From Aureispira sp963837355 (GTDB lineage: Bacteria; Bacteroidota; Bacteroidia; Chitinophagales; Saprospiraceae): DNA of 64,000 nucleotides. Every line of letters begins with the position of its first letter. Within the stretch, counting starts at the first letter, position 1. A program made the position numbers and the translations under genes. Below the pieces are notes generated by a model. The model had not been told where the DNA came from. It was given only the letters and a program-made list of their open reading frames with translations, and made no database searches. The stretch lies in the NCBI GenBank assembly GCA_963837355.1, contig CAWIMY010000007.1, positions 1,116,001-1,180,000 on the forward strand, written 5' to 3'. Below, piece after piece: positions 17,312-25,686 of the stretch.

Positions 17312-17920
17312 CTAAACCCCAAACTTCGCTCTGAGCTTCAACGGTAAGTCCTCCAAGTAATCTACATCGCTCAATTCTGGCAGTAAAAAATAAGAATGCT
17401 GGCTAGCGTTTAGGTCGTTGAGGGTTTGTTCTAATAAATTGTCTTGGCTCCAAGGTTGGTCTTCAAAAACGGCAGCAACCATTTGGCGTAAGCCCAATAA
17501 GTAATACCCACCATCTTTGGCAGGGCCGAACACCACAGCATGGTTGTTCAAAGCCGCCAAGGCTTGTTCTACAACAGCACTTGATAAGTCATAGCAATCG
17601 CTGCCAATGATGACCACGCGCTCGTAGCCCGCTTCGAATGCTTCATTGAAGGCCACTTGCATCCGCGTGCCCAAATCTCCTCCTGCCTGTAGCGTCTTAT
17701 GATAATTCACCCCCTGAAAAACATCGTCCGACAACACTTCCTCGGAATAAAAAATCCGCTTGTCGCTCGCGACCCCTGCGACCACGCCCGCTGTGTGTTG
17801 CAACAAAAAATGATAAATTTCCAAGGCTTTTTCTGCCCCAACACTATCCGCTAAGCGGGTTTTTACTTTTCCTAAAACGGGATTTTTGCAGAGCACCAAG
17901 ACACAAGCAGAACTAGACAT
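17312..17920 (-). CDS. TIGR04282-type (DUF2064) glycosyltransferase
   Basis: A 202-residue protein of the DUF2064/TIGR04282 family, annotated as arsenosugar-biosynthesis-type glycosyltransferases and related to GT-A nucleotidyltransferases such as CofC. Evidence includes the N-terminal nucleotide-binding start VLVLCKNPVLGKVKTRLA, the metal/nucleotide motif IIGSDCYDLS, the GPAKDGGYYLLGL loop and WSQDNLLEQT near the end. Family length is about 200. It is cytoplasmic. No partner glycosyltransferase of the usual two-gene unit is adjacent. A TAGCTTTG -7 box lies upstream at 17949-17956. Confidence 0.88.
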   Translation of the reverse strand: MSSSACVLVLCKNPVLGKVKTRLADSVGAEKALEIYHFLLQHTAGVVAGVASDKRIFYSEEVLSDDVFQGVNYHKTLQAGGDLGTRMQVAFNEAFEAGYERVVIIGSDCYDLSSAVVEQALAALNNHAVVFGPAKDGGYYLLGLRQMVAAVFEDQPWSQDNLLEQTLNDLNASQHSYFLLPELSDVDYLEDLPLKLRAKFGV

Positions 17921-17948
17921 AGTAGCAATTGTTAAACCAAAAATAAAA

Positions 17949-17956
17949 CAAAGCTA
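17949..17956 (-). promoter_or_regulatory. Promoter -7 box of the DUF2064 gene
   Basis: TAGCTTTG on the minus strand (TAnnTTTG consensus), 29 bases upstream of the start codon. No convincing -33 element was found. Confidence 0.5.
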
Positions 17957-18046
17957 GCCAAATAATTGTAACTTTAAGCATTCTATCGAATTTCCACTCT
18001 GCGGGAAATTACTTCTTTCTAAAATGCCCCACAAATACTGTCAACC

Positions 18047-18265
18047 ATGCAACAAACAACAAAAGCCATTATAGCAGCGCTCAAAATTCTAAAAAAAGAA
18101 AATTCTGAAAGTGCGGCTATTGAGCTGTTAGAAGATGCGCTCAAACACTCTATGAAACATTATGTAATGAACATGGCGGCAATGGGTGCCGTCGTCGAAT
18201 TGGAGGAAATTGAGCAAGAGCTCAAAAATGGCTTAAAATTACTGGATGTGTTTAATCGGCAATGA
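18047..18265 (+). CDS. Small helical hypothetical protein
   Basis: 72 residues, all predicted helical and amphipathic (KAIIAALKILKKENSESAAIE ... VVELEEIEQELKNGLKLLD). No signal peptide or known domain. The ATG follows an A-rich leader. It ends five bases before the convergent KTSC gene. The coding character is good, but function is unknown. Confidence 0.55.
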   Translation: MQQTTKAIIAALKILKKENSESAAIELLEDALKHSMKHYVMNMAAMGAVVELEEIEQELKNGLKLLDVFNRQ

Positions 18266-18270
18266 AGCCG

Positions 18271-18486
18271 TTACTCGTCCTCGCAATGATAACGGTAATA
18301 AGGCTTGATGTGGTAGTTAAAAAAACGCCCTCTTGACTCTGAATTAACAAAATTTAAATACACGGAGACAGGAACATCAAAATACTGGTAAAGTTCGCCG
18401 CCTAAGAATTCAATTTCTAAAGTGAATGAAGCAGGGTCATAGCCAATGCTGGCAATGCTAGTGGAATGGACATTATTTCTGCGCAT
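18271..18486 (-). CDS. KTSC domain-containing protein
   Basis: A 71-residue KTSC-domain protein. The domain (residues ~7-62) shows SIASIGYDPASFTLEIEF, ELYQYFDVPVSVY and a SRGRFFNYHIKPYYRY end, where the family has a K/R-T-S-C-like signature followed by a conserved Y-x-Y/F strand. KTSC proteins are small and widespread, often tied to lysyl-tRNA synthetase-like or nucleic-acid proteins, but their function is not established. Single-gene unit, convergent with the small helical protein. Confidence 0.85.
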   Translation of the reverse strand: MRRNNVHSTSIASIGYDPASFTLEIEFLGGELYQYFDVPVSVYLNFVNSESRGRFFNYHIKPYYRYHCEDE

Positions 18487-18658
18487 AGGTGAGTGTTGGT
18501 TAAGTGTTTATTGCTAAAAAAATCAACCGACTCTTAGGTCACAAGAGCCATTTATATAACCTAATATTCGCCAACATAGTTCGCCTATTACCCATTAAAT
18601 AACGGCTATTTTTAGCACCATTAATCCTCTGAAAAACAGGGTAAAACAGTCCTTAGAA

Positions 18659-19189
18659 TTAATCGTATTGCACCTGTATAGGAGCCGTTACCCACTTGCC
18701 CCAGCGCGGCGCGTAACCGTGTATCGCCTTCACCGTATTGCCCGATTCATCGGCCACTGGATAGCCTTGGTTGACCCACTCAAAAATCCCGCCCTGTAGG
18801 TTGTACACTTGCTGAAAGCCCCGCGCTAGCAAGCCCTCGCCAATGCGCTCACTGCGGTAGCCCACAGAGCAATAGACCAAGACGGGTTGCGTTTTATCTA
18901 GCTGCTCCAAGGCATCCCAATCAGGCGCTTTGTAGTCTACAAAAACAGCATCGGGCAAATGGCTCACGGCATATTCCTCCGCCAAGCGCGTATCTAAGCG
19001 CAGTAGGTCGTTGCGTTGGGCAACTTCGGCAGGCTGCAAACGCGGCACCGAGTCCGTATAAAGTGCGTTTAATAAGTCTTCGTAGGTATTGGCCGTCAAG
19101 GCCTTGTACCAACGCCAGCCCCACCAAAGCCCTGCACAAAAAAGGAAGAAGGAAACCAATAAAAGTATTTTTTTGAAGGAGAAGGTCAT
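18659..19189 (-). CDS. Membrane-anchored rhodanese-like protein
   Basis: 176 residues: one N-terminal membrane helix (about 7-27) and then a single rhodanese domain. The active-site loop is YCSVGYRSERIG, with catalytic Cys107, and a VYNLQGGIFEWVNQGYPV end is typical of the fold. The domain should face the periplasm. Rhodaneses move sulfane sulfur or bind thiols; the acceptor is unknown. Alone on its strand. Confidence 0.88.
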   Translation of the reverse strand: MTFSFKKILLLVSFFLFCAGLWWGWRWYKALTANTYEDLLNALYTDSVPRLQPAEVAQRNDLLRLDTRLAEEYAVSHLPDAVFVDYKAPDWDALEQLDKTQPVLVYCSVGYRSERIGEGLLARGFQQVYNLQGGIFEWVNQGYPVADESGNTVKAIHGYAPRWGKWVTAPIQVQYD

Positions 19190-19600
19190 CGTAGTGATAG
19201 TAGAAGGCGAAAGAAGAGAGGGTCAACGCGGTGAAGATAGAAATTTTTTAGGGAAGGGGGGCGTTGCGGATGTCGGGCTTTAGATTTCTGTGGGGGCGTT
19301 ACATTTATAAAAAGGTTCTTGCACTAGGATCGGTTACCTTATTTTCAATGTCGTCTAACACGGCTGTTATTTCGTCCAAATTGCCTCGCTCTAATTACTT
19401 TAAATTTTGATAACAAATACAAGTCGCTTATAAGTAAAGATAAGGGAAGCTTAGCCGAGATAATAACAAAAGGAATAGTTTTTTGGTTGATTTAAAGCCA
19501 CAATGCCCCAACTATTGTTGAATTGACGAAAGTTTTGTTTGCTTTGGAGGAGTACAAATAGTTCTAAACACTGCTTTTTAAACAATTTAACACCAAAAAA
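19190..19600. other. Intergenic region with a short coding relic
   Basis: Divergent spacer between the rhodanese gene and the coiled-coil protein gene. On the minus strand, 19305-19394 reads as a protein-like tail (RGNLDEITAVLDDIENKV, ending ARTFL and a stop) directly preceded by an in-frame stop. It is probably a gene remnant. The rest is AT-rich with no recognised element. Confidence 0.4.
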
Positions 19601-20308
19601 ATGAAAGTAATAATTACCATTCTTGTCTTAATGACTATCGCTTATACCACGGTTATTGCTCAATCGGAATTTGAATTCAAAGTGTTGGAGGAGAACCGCG
19701 CGATGACCAAAGGCAGTGCGAATGCTTTGATTGTCCACTTGCCCAATACCACGTATAAAAAAGTGAATAAATTGTGGAGCAAGTACCTGAGAAATTTTAG
19801 GGGAAAAATGAAGTACAACCGCAAAAGGAAGGAGTACTTTGTAGACAATGCAGAACTAAAGGAAATGAGCGACAATGCCGTAGATATTACCTCTAAAATT
19901 CAAGACAATGGAACAGAAGGAACAACCGTGGTCGTTTGGTTTAACTTGGGAGTCACTTATTTATCTTCGGATCAATATCCCGAACGCTACCTAGTAGGGG
20001 CAAAGCTGCTCAAGGAATTTAGTTTGCTGGCTTCTGCCGATATGATTGCGGAACAACTCAAAGAAGAAGAAAAACTACTGGCTACGATGAAGGATACTTA
20101 CGAAGATTTGGAGAAGGACAAAGCGAGCGAAGAAAATAACATTACCAAACAAAAACAAACCATCATCAAAGCAGAAGCTAGCATTGCTACGTCGGAGCGC
20201 AAAATAGAAGAAAACTTAGAGGCACAAGAAAAGCAAAAACTGAGCATCAAAGAACAAGAAAAAATAGTGGAGCAAGTCAAACGAAAGCTCAAAATGGTTC
20301 AGAAATAG
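19601..20308 (+). CDS. Secreted coiled-coil protein of unknown function
   Basis: 235 residues with a signal peptide (residues 1-20, cleavage after VIAQ). A globular part (FEFKVLEENRAMTKGSANALIV ... VVVWFNLGVTYLSSD) is followed by a long lysine/glutamate-rich coiled coil from about residue 150 to the end (EEEKLLATMKDTYEDLEKDK ... KEQEKIVEQVKRKLK). The globular part recalls a family of periplasmic Bacteroidota proteins without assigned role. It probably heads an operon with the two following genes (spacings about 105 and 50 bases). Confidence 0.7.
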   Translation: MKVIITILVLMTIAYTTVIAQSEFEFKVLEENRAMTKGSANALIVHLPNTTYKKVNKLWSKYLRNFRGKMKYNRKRKEYFVDNAELKEMSDNAVDITSKIQDNGTEGTTVVVWFNLGVTYLSSDQYPERYLVGAKLLKEFSLLASADMIAEQLKEEEKLLATMKDTYEDLEKDKASEENNITKQKQTIIKAEASIATSERKIEENLEAQEKQKLSIKEQEKIVEQVKRKLKMVQK

Positions 20309-20413
20309 GCTACTCCTATGCTGAACAACAAGACAACACTATTCATTTAACACACCAATCGGGAATCGGACTCTTATTCCTCAAGGGGCTCTTTCTTTTT
20401 ATTTAAGCTAATT

Positions 20414-20752
20414 ATGGACAACAATACACCTTCGGATAACGATCCGACAAGCAATTCCCCCCTTTCCGACAGCCCTACGGTCAAAAAAGAGCGCGTTTCT
20501 GTAAAAAGAAGCTTGGCAATTATAGTAACATTGAGTATTGCCGTACTATTAGGCGGGGTTATTCTCATGCAATCTATTAACATGACTGCTTTAAAGAATA
20601 GCCATCAAAAAGAGGTAGAAGAAATCAAGGAGACCAATCGAGTAGAATTGCGTGGACAATTACTGGAACAACTCCCAACAACAATTACCCTTGGTGATGA
20701 AACCCTTGGTCTGGGCGGTGCGCAGTGCGTTGATTCGGAAAAACGACGATGA
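20414..20752 (+). CDS. Single-pass membrane sensor-like protein, N-terminal segment (frameshifted)
   Basis: It starts MDNNTPSDNDP with a polar N-terminus of about 35 residues, one membrane helix (SLAIIVTLSIAVLLGGVILM) and a helical periplasmic stretch (NSHQKEVEEIKETNRVEL). An extra C in the CCC run at 20688-20690 throws the frame. Deleting it reads ITLVMKPLVWAVRSALIRKN and joins the next segment. Residues encoded after about 20690 in this frame are not real. The intact product would be about 203 residues. Confidence 0.65.
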   Translation: MDNNTPSDNDPTSNSPLSDSPTVKKERVSVKRSLAIIVTLSIAVLLGGVILMQSINMTALKNSHQKEVEEIKETNRVELRGQLLEQLPTTITLGDETLGLGGAQCVDSEKRR

Positions 20753-21026
20753 AATTGCGCAGTATTTCTATGAGTTGGTGCAAGAAGAAGCCATTAGAGA
20801 AGTACTATTGGTAAACATTGACGGGCAAGTAACCGTTTCCACCAATAAGAAAAATGAGAATCAACCGTTCAAAAACATCTACCCACAGGCCAATTTGGGT
20901 GTCAACAAAGTGACGTTTGTCGCCAAAGAAAAGACCTTTCAGATGATAGCGCCTGTGTTGGCGTTGGATCAAAAACTAGGAACGCTTTTCATAGAAATGG
21001 AGCGTGCGCCATTAGGCAATAAATAA
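20652..21026 (+). CDS. Membrane sensor-like protein, C-terminal segment (frameshifted)
   Basis: The real coding part of this frame begins near 20690 (VMKPLVWAVRSALIRKN). It contains a PAS/Cache-like small domain (IAQYFYELVQEEAIREVLLVNIDGQVTVSTNKK ... LGTLFIEMERAPLGNK). The ATG at 20652 is a by-product of the frameshift. Together with the preceding segment this is a short membrane-anchored periplasmic sensor domain without an output domain. Ligand and partner are unknown. Confidence 0.65.
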   Translation: MDNYWNNSQQQLPLVMKPLVWAVRSALIRKNDDEIAQYFYELVQEEAIREVLLVNIDGQVTVSTNKKNENQPFKNIYPQANLGVNKVTFVAKEKTFQMIAPVLALDQKLGTLFIEMERAPLGNK

Positions 21027-21073
21027 GCACTCAAAACATCACCTAATCATTAAATCATCAAACTAGACGGATC

Positions 21074-21715
21074 ATGCACTACAGCATCACTATTAATAAA
21101 CTTGAGTCTTTAGAAGAAATTAAAGGCTACTGGACAGACCAAGACTTCCTCCATCTGTTAGGAGAATTGGACGTAGACGATGCCGCTACAATAGATCCTG
21201 CTGAACTGTGGGATTACTTTGTGATGGCCATTACAGAATTGGATCCAGATGCGGCTGCGGCCTTGGTCTTAACGTACCGATTGGGAGAAAAACTAAATGA
21301 AGGGCAAATCCAAAATATTTCTCATGAAATGTTAGAAGATAAAATTGCGGAGGAATACCCCGATATTGCCTTGCACTATGCTTTATTCAACATCAATGAG
21401 CTGCTATACAAAGCGTACAATGGAAAGTTTCCGAGAACGTTGGCCACACAGCTAACAATTACTTGGACTCCCAAAGCTGCCGAGGAAGGAACTCCCTCTA
21501 AGGAAAAACTTCTCAAAAGTTTAGCGCCGCTACTAAGTGATCGAAGCCCCATCAAGCGCTTGTTTGAAGAGCAACTCAAAGAAGGCAAAGCTTTTGAAGA
21601 TGCCGCGTATATTATTTGGGAATTGAAAGAGTTAGGAGACCACCAATATCGCCTTACGACTTCCGATTATTGGATCAATCGAGAAGATATTGTAGGCGAA
21701 GAATTTAGCCAATAG
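21074..21715 (+). CDS. Hypothetical cytoplasmic protein
   Basis: 213 residues, acidic and helical, without signal peptide or membrane segment (LEEIKGYWTDQDFLHLLGELD ... DPDAAAALVLTYRLGEKL ... SDRSPIKRLFEEQLKEG). I do not recognise a family. It follows the frameshifted membrane sensor by 47 bases and precedes a strong terminator, so it is probably the last gene of that operon. Confidence 0.7.
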   Translation: MHYSITINKLESLEEIKGYWTDQDFLHLLGELDVDDAATIDPAELWDYFVMAITELDPDAAAALVLTYRLGEKLNEGQIQNISHEMLEDKIAEEYPDIALHYALFNINELLYKAYNGKFPRTLATQLTITWTPKAAEEGTPSKEKLLKSLAPLLSDRSPIKRLFEEQLKEGKAFEDAAYIIWELKELGDHQYRLTTSDYWINREDIVGEEFSQ

Positions 21716-21737
21716 GCACTCAAAACAACAACCTACC

Positions 21738-21776
21738 AACGAGGAGTTAGCGCAAGCTGGCACCTCGTTTTTTTTG
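21738..21776 (+). terminator. Terminator of the 19.6-21.7 kb operon
   Basis: AACGAGG / CCTCGTT stem with an inner GCGCAAGC mini-stem, then TTTTTTTT. The hairpin starts 22 bases after the stop of the 213-residue protein. Confidence 0.85.
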
Positions 21777-21781
21777 TTCTA

Positions 21782-22363
21782 CTACTTGTTTTGTAGTCGC
21801 CGAACAAGACCCAAGGCGTTGCCGATTCCGTACACCAACGTTGCCAAGGCCATCCCCAAGAGCGCTCCCGCTACCACATCCAAGGGATAATGTACCCCTA
21901 CATACACCTGTCCATAGGCAATAGAGCCCGCCCAAGTAAACAGCAGCACCCAATACCGCGTTTTCCACTGCTTTCGAAACAACAAAAAAAGCTGCATAAC
22001 CAATGCAAAATGATTGCAGGCATGAGAAGAGGTAAAACTAAAGCCACTGCCACAAGAAATTAACACCCGTACTTGATCCACCAGCAGCGGCTCCCGACAA
22101 GGGCGCAAGCGTTGCACGGTATTTTTGATCCAAATGCTGCTGGCTTGGTCGGCGAGTGCAATGCTTGCCGCAATCAAGACAAGCGCCCAAAAAGTGCGCC
22201 ACTTGTAGTCTTTGGCGATGGCGAATAGGAGCAAGGCATACAGGGGCAGCCAAGTCGTTTTGGTTCGCCAAAGGGGCATAAGGTAGTCTAGCCAAGGCTG
22301 TTGCCATTGGCCGTTGAGAAGGACAAAAAAGGCACGGTCAGCCTCTAATAAAGCGTCTAGCAT
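21782..22363 (-). CDS. PAP2-family membrane phosphatase
   Basis: A 193-residue integral membrane protein of the PAP2 (type 2 phosphatidic acid phosphatase) superfamily. The three signature motifs are present: KNTVQRLRPC (K-x6-RP), FTSSHACNHF (variant of PSGH) and GQVYVGVHYPLDVVAG (R/Y-x5-H-x3-D region). About five membrane helices fit a lipid phosphate phosphatase such as undecaprenyl-pyrophosphate phosphatase; the substrate is not known. The second motif has SSH instead of SGH. The start codon overlaps the end of the upstream methyltransferase by 7 bases, implying translational coupling. Confidence 0.88.
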   Translation of the reverse strand: MLDALLEADRAFFVLLNGQWQQPWLDYLMPLWRTKTTWLPLYALLLFAIAKDYKWRTFWALVLIAASIALADQASSIWIKNTVQRLRPCREPLLVDQVRVLISCGSGFSFTSSHACNHFALVMQLFLLFRKQWKTRYWVLLFTWAGSIAYGQVYVGVHYPLDVVAGALLGMALATLVYGIGNALGLVRRLQNK

Positions 22364-23088
22364 CGTTCGGCCAATAGAATTAAGCGAGGAGAGTGTTGTG
22401 CCTCGTAAGGCTGCAAGTCATAACTGCCAAAGGTTTCCAATAAGCGCAAATTGGCTTGGGGCAGCAGGCGCTCAAAATCTGCTAAATCAAAGGCGCGCAC
22501 GCGCTCCTGAAAGTGGTAGGCTTGGCCTTGATCCTCAAAGCGAATGTCTTTGACTATATAGCCATTCTCCACATAACGCTGCAACTGGAAGGTAATGCCT
22601 GGTAAGGTTTTTTCTTCTTTTAAGACCAGTTGAGCAATGACCTGTGGCGCATTAAAAAAGTCAATCACCAAGCGGCTATTGTCGTCGCGCAGGCTGTGGC
22701 GCATGGCTTGAAGCGTTTGGACGTGTTCTCCCTCACTGGGAAAATATCCAAAACTAGTAAATAAATTCAGAACATAGTCAAACGGCGCTAGAGCTAAGTT
22801 TTGGCGCATATCGTGCGTGGCAAAATGCAGGCGGTCGTGCTCAAATTGTTGGGCATGAGCAATGCTCTCTGGCGATAAATCCACCCCTACCACATCATAG
22901 CCTTTTTGGGCCAAATAGATAGAGTGCCGCCCTTTGCCACATGCCAAATCCAACAGCCGACTGTCGGGCGCAGGCGCTAAATAATCCACTAAGCGATCCA
23001 TAAAAAACTGTGCTTCCGTATCGTCGCGGTGTTGGTATAATAGGTGGTAATAAGAAGAGTCAAACCAAGTAGCAAACCATGTAGACAT
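22357..23088 (-). CDS. Class I SAM-dependent methyltransferase
   Basis: A 243-residue cytoplasmic methyltransferase. Motif I is LLDLACGKGRHSIYLA, followed by VVGVDLSPESIAHAQQ (motif Post I) and FDYVLNLFTSFGYF (motif II). The family resembles the UbiE/SmtA-like set with a C-terminal beta strand module. The acceptor is unknown. It forms a two-gene operon with the PAP2 phosphatase, so a lipid or isoprenoid acceptor is possible but unproven. Confidence 0.88.
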   Translation of the reverse strand: MSTWFATWFDSSYYHLLYQHRDDTEAQFFMDRLVDYLAPAPDSRLLDLACGKGRHSIYLAQKGYDVVGVDLSPESIAHAQQFEHDRLHFATHDMRQNLALAPFDYVLNLFTSFGYFPSEGEHVQTLQAMRHSLRDDNSRLVIDFFNAPQVIAQLVLKEEKTLPGITFQLQRYVENGYIVKDIRFEDQGQAYHFQERVRAFDLADFERLLPQANLRLLETFGSYDLQPYEAQHSPRLILLAERC

Positions 23089-23314
23089 ATCAATTGTGTT
23101 TTGAGCGAACTAAAAAGGAAGCGGTAAAGTACGCAATTAAAAATAGCACAAAAAAAATACCGTCCTTCCCCTTTACCTCGACACAAAAAAATGTAAAAAT
23201 TGACAAAATAAAAGACAGAATGCTAGCGGTGCCCTGAATAAGTACTATTTTGGATTTAGCAAAAGCGAAGGAATAACTAAAGAGCTCATAACCTGTCGTT
23301 GCTACTCCCTTATT

Positions 23315-24157
23315 ATGAAAGATATTATCCTCAAAGGCATTGTAATTGGTATACTAGTGCTCGCGCGCTACAACATGGAACATTTGACGGGACTCGTTGG
23401 GCTAGAAGCCAAGGGAATCAACTTATTAGATCATTTGTTAGGCTTTTTGTATTTCATTGCCATTCTTTCTTTTCTGCGTGCGCTGCTCGCCTTTTGGTAT
23501 CGAAAAAGTAAACGCCTATCTAGGCAGGGAACGGACAATATTATTGTAGGAGTCAATAATATTTATGCTTTATTGGTGGTCATGTCTGTCATTTTATCGG
23601 TGCTGGGGCTGTTTGAAATCAATGTGCGAGAACTATTTGCTTCTTTGAGCATCATTGCGGCAGCCATCGCGATTATTGCTAAAGATTACATCTCCAACCT
23701 CATCGGGGGCATGTTGATTACTTTTTCTAATAACATTTCGGTAGGAGATCACGTCAAAGTCGGTAATAATAAAGGCCGTGTCTTGGATATTTCAATTAAT
23801 ATGTTTAGTCTCTTGACAGACGACGACGATGTGGTAACTTTGCCCAATAGCTTGGTCTACGCTTCTGAGGTTATTAATTATACCAAGCGCCTCGTCAAAA
23901 AAACAAGCATTGAGTTTGAAATTAGCTTGAGTGCCATGCACACCGTTACCCAATTGGAGGAGGATTTAATTAATTCGCTGTCTGAATACAAAAACGATAT
24001 TAAAGAAGGCTCTTACTACCTCAAAGCGGTCTCCATCAAAAAAGACGCGGTCGATTTTAAATTTCAATATGTATTGGATTTACCCGATCGCCACAAAGAA
24101 CAAGAAATTCGTAAAAAAGTTATCCGTCGGGTGGTACAAATTATAAAGCAGGTATAA
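23315..24157 (+). CDS. MscS-family mechanosensitive ion channel
   Basis: 280 residues, close to the size of E. coli MscS (286). Three N-terminal membrane helices end in the pore helix LFASLSIIAAAIAIIAKDYISNLIGGM. A beta domain follows (ISVGDHVKVGNNKGRVLDISINMF ... VTLPNSLVYASEVINYTK), then an alpha/beta C-terminal domain. It should open under membrane tension and protect the inner membrane from osmotic shock. Single gene, divergent from the methyltransferase. Confidence 0.92.
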   Translation: MKDIILKGIVIGILVLARYNMEHLTGLVGLEAKGINLLDHLLGFLYFIAILSFLRALLAFWYRKSKRLSRQGTDNIIVGVNNIYALLVVMSVILSVLGLFEINVRELFASLSIIAAAIAIIAKDYISNLIGGMLITFSNNISVGDHVKVGNNKGRVLDISINMFSLLTDDDDVVTLPNSLVYASEVINYTKRLVKKTSIEFEISLSAMHTVTQLEEDLINSLSEYKNDIKEGSYYLKAVSIKKDAVDFKFQYVLDLPDRHKEQEIRKKVIRRVVQIIKQV

Positions 24158-24231
24158 GGATAAGTCCTCCTTCCTGTGATTTCGTTAGTCAACTAGATAA
24201 AAACACACAACCATTAAATACTAAGCTTTCT

Positions 24232-25686
24232 ATGTACAAAGAAATCAAAGTCATGCAGCCAGGAACTTTCGAAGGAGAAAAACACTGGTATCCCAAGGCA
24301 CTTAATGCAACCATTCATCCAATGGTTAATTTTTTCTTAAACTTAAGCAAAGACCGTATGGTCAACCGTTATTGTCACCTCAATCCACGAGTAAATCCCG
24401 AAAAACTAAAAGAAATTTTGGATTACGAGTGCTCTTATTTTTTGTGGTGTGGAACGGATTTAATCAACGCAACGTCTTCTGAGGGCTTTCGCCGAATGGT
24501 GGTGATTGAGAATAACTCTAGTCCTTCGGGACAGAAATCCATGCCGTTATTGGATGATAATGAAGAAGAGGGTTCGTATCGGCACTTGGTGGAGCGCACC
24601 TTCAAGCCTTACGTCAACAAAGGCCGCAAGCAAAAAGGCAAATTGGCTGTTTTGTTTGATAAAAACCACATGGAAGCTTCAGGCTACGCGCACGTTATTG
24701 CCGATGTGATGGAAGAGGAGTGCTTGTTGATCCCTTATTACCACAACAAAGAGAACGAACATATCAAAATAGAAAACGACCAGCTTTGTTATCGAGCAGC
24801 TGAAGGGGCTGATTGGAAGCCCTTGCGGGCTGTTTTTCGTTACGTTACCCAACGCCCTTGGACCCGTTTTTCCTTGCATTCTAAAACCAAAGTACTCAAC
24901 CCAATTGTCGCTTGTTTGGCAGGTGGACGCAACAAAATGGTCGCCGCTAAAGCCTACGATTTATACAACGCAGAGTTAGATGGCTATGGCCTGAAAATCA
25001 ATATTCCAGAAACGATTTGGGACGTAGAAAAAGCTGAAATTCCGCTTTGGGTAGCCAAAATGGGCGGCCAAGCAGTTATTAAAATTCCCTACAGCAATGC
25101 TGGTCAAGGTGTTTTTACTATTACGAATCAGCAGGAGCTAGACGATTTTATGAAAATAGAGTTTGAGTACCGCCGCTTTATTGTACAGAGTTTAATTGGT
25201 AATTTCAACTGGAGTTCGAGCAGTAGCGAAGGAAAATTCTACCACGTGGGAACCATTCCCAATCAAAAAGGAGAAACCTTTGTCACCGATGTACGGATGA
25301 TGGTGAGCTCTACTCCAGAAGGCATTCGCCCACTTTGTGTCTACTCTCGCCGCGCTGCCAAACCCTTGGCCGACCAATTGACCGATGGCAGTAGCTCTTG
25401 GGATATGCTGGGAACCAACTTATCCGTCAAAGAAGCCGATAACGAATGGTCGAGCGATACCTCGCGCTTGATGTTGATGGATCGCCGTGATTTTAACAAA
25501 CTAGGCTTGGGGTTAGATGATTTGATCGAAGGGTTTATTCAGACGGTGTTATCTACGATTGCCATTGACAAAATGTGCAAACGCTTGTACAACAGCAAAG
25601 GGCGTTTTAGAATGCGCTTATTTAAATCTTTAAATGATGATCCTACTTTATTGAACGAAATTTATAGAAGCAATGAAAAAGTATAA
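24232..25686 (+). CDS. ATP-grasp-like protein of unknown substrate
   Basis: 484 residues, no signal peptide. The central part has ATP-grasp features: GGQAVIKIPYSNAGQGVFTI (lysine and glycine-rich ATP loop) and EYRRFIVQSLIGNF, followed by a polar acidic/arginine region (TFVTDVRMMV ... RPLCVYSRR). I infer an ATP-dependent carboxylate-amine ligase. It overlaps the next gene (glutathione-synthetase-like) by 14 bases, and the third gene overlaps that one by 20, so the three are translationally coupled. No known pathway combines them in this form that I recognise. Confidence 0.7.
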   Translation: MYKEIKVMQPGTFEGEKHWYPKALNATIHPMVNFFLNLSKDRMVNRYCHLNPRVNPEKLKEILDYECSYFLWCGTDLINATSSEGFRRMVVIENNSSPSGQKSMPLLDDNEEEGSYRHLVERTFKPYVNKGRKQKGKLAVLFDKNHMEASGYAHVIADVMEEECLLIPYYHNKENEHIKIENDQLCYRAAEGADWKPLRAVFRYVTQRPWTRFSLHSKTKVLNPIVACLAGGRNKMVAAKAYDLYNAELDGYGLKINIPETIWDVEKAEIPLWVAKMGGQAVIKIPYSNAGQGVFTITNQQELDDFMKIEFEYRRFIVQSLIGNFNWSSSSSEGKFYHVGTIPNQKGETFVTDVRMMVSSTPEGIRPLCVYSRRAAKPLADQLTDGSSSWDMLGTNLSVKEADNEWSSDTSRLMLMDRRDFNKLGLGLDDLIEGFIQTVLSTIAIDKMCKRLYNSKGRFRMRLFKSLNDDPTLLNEIYRSNEKV

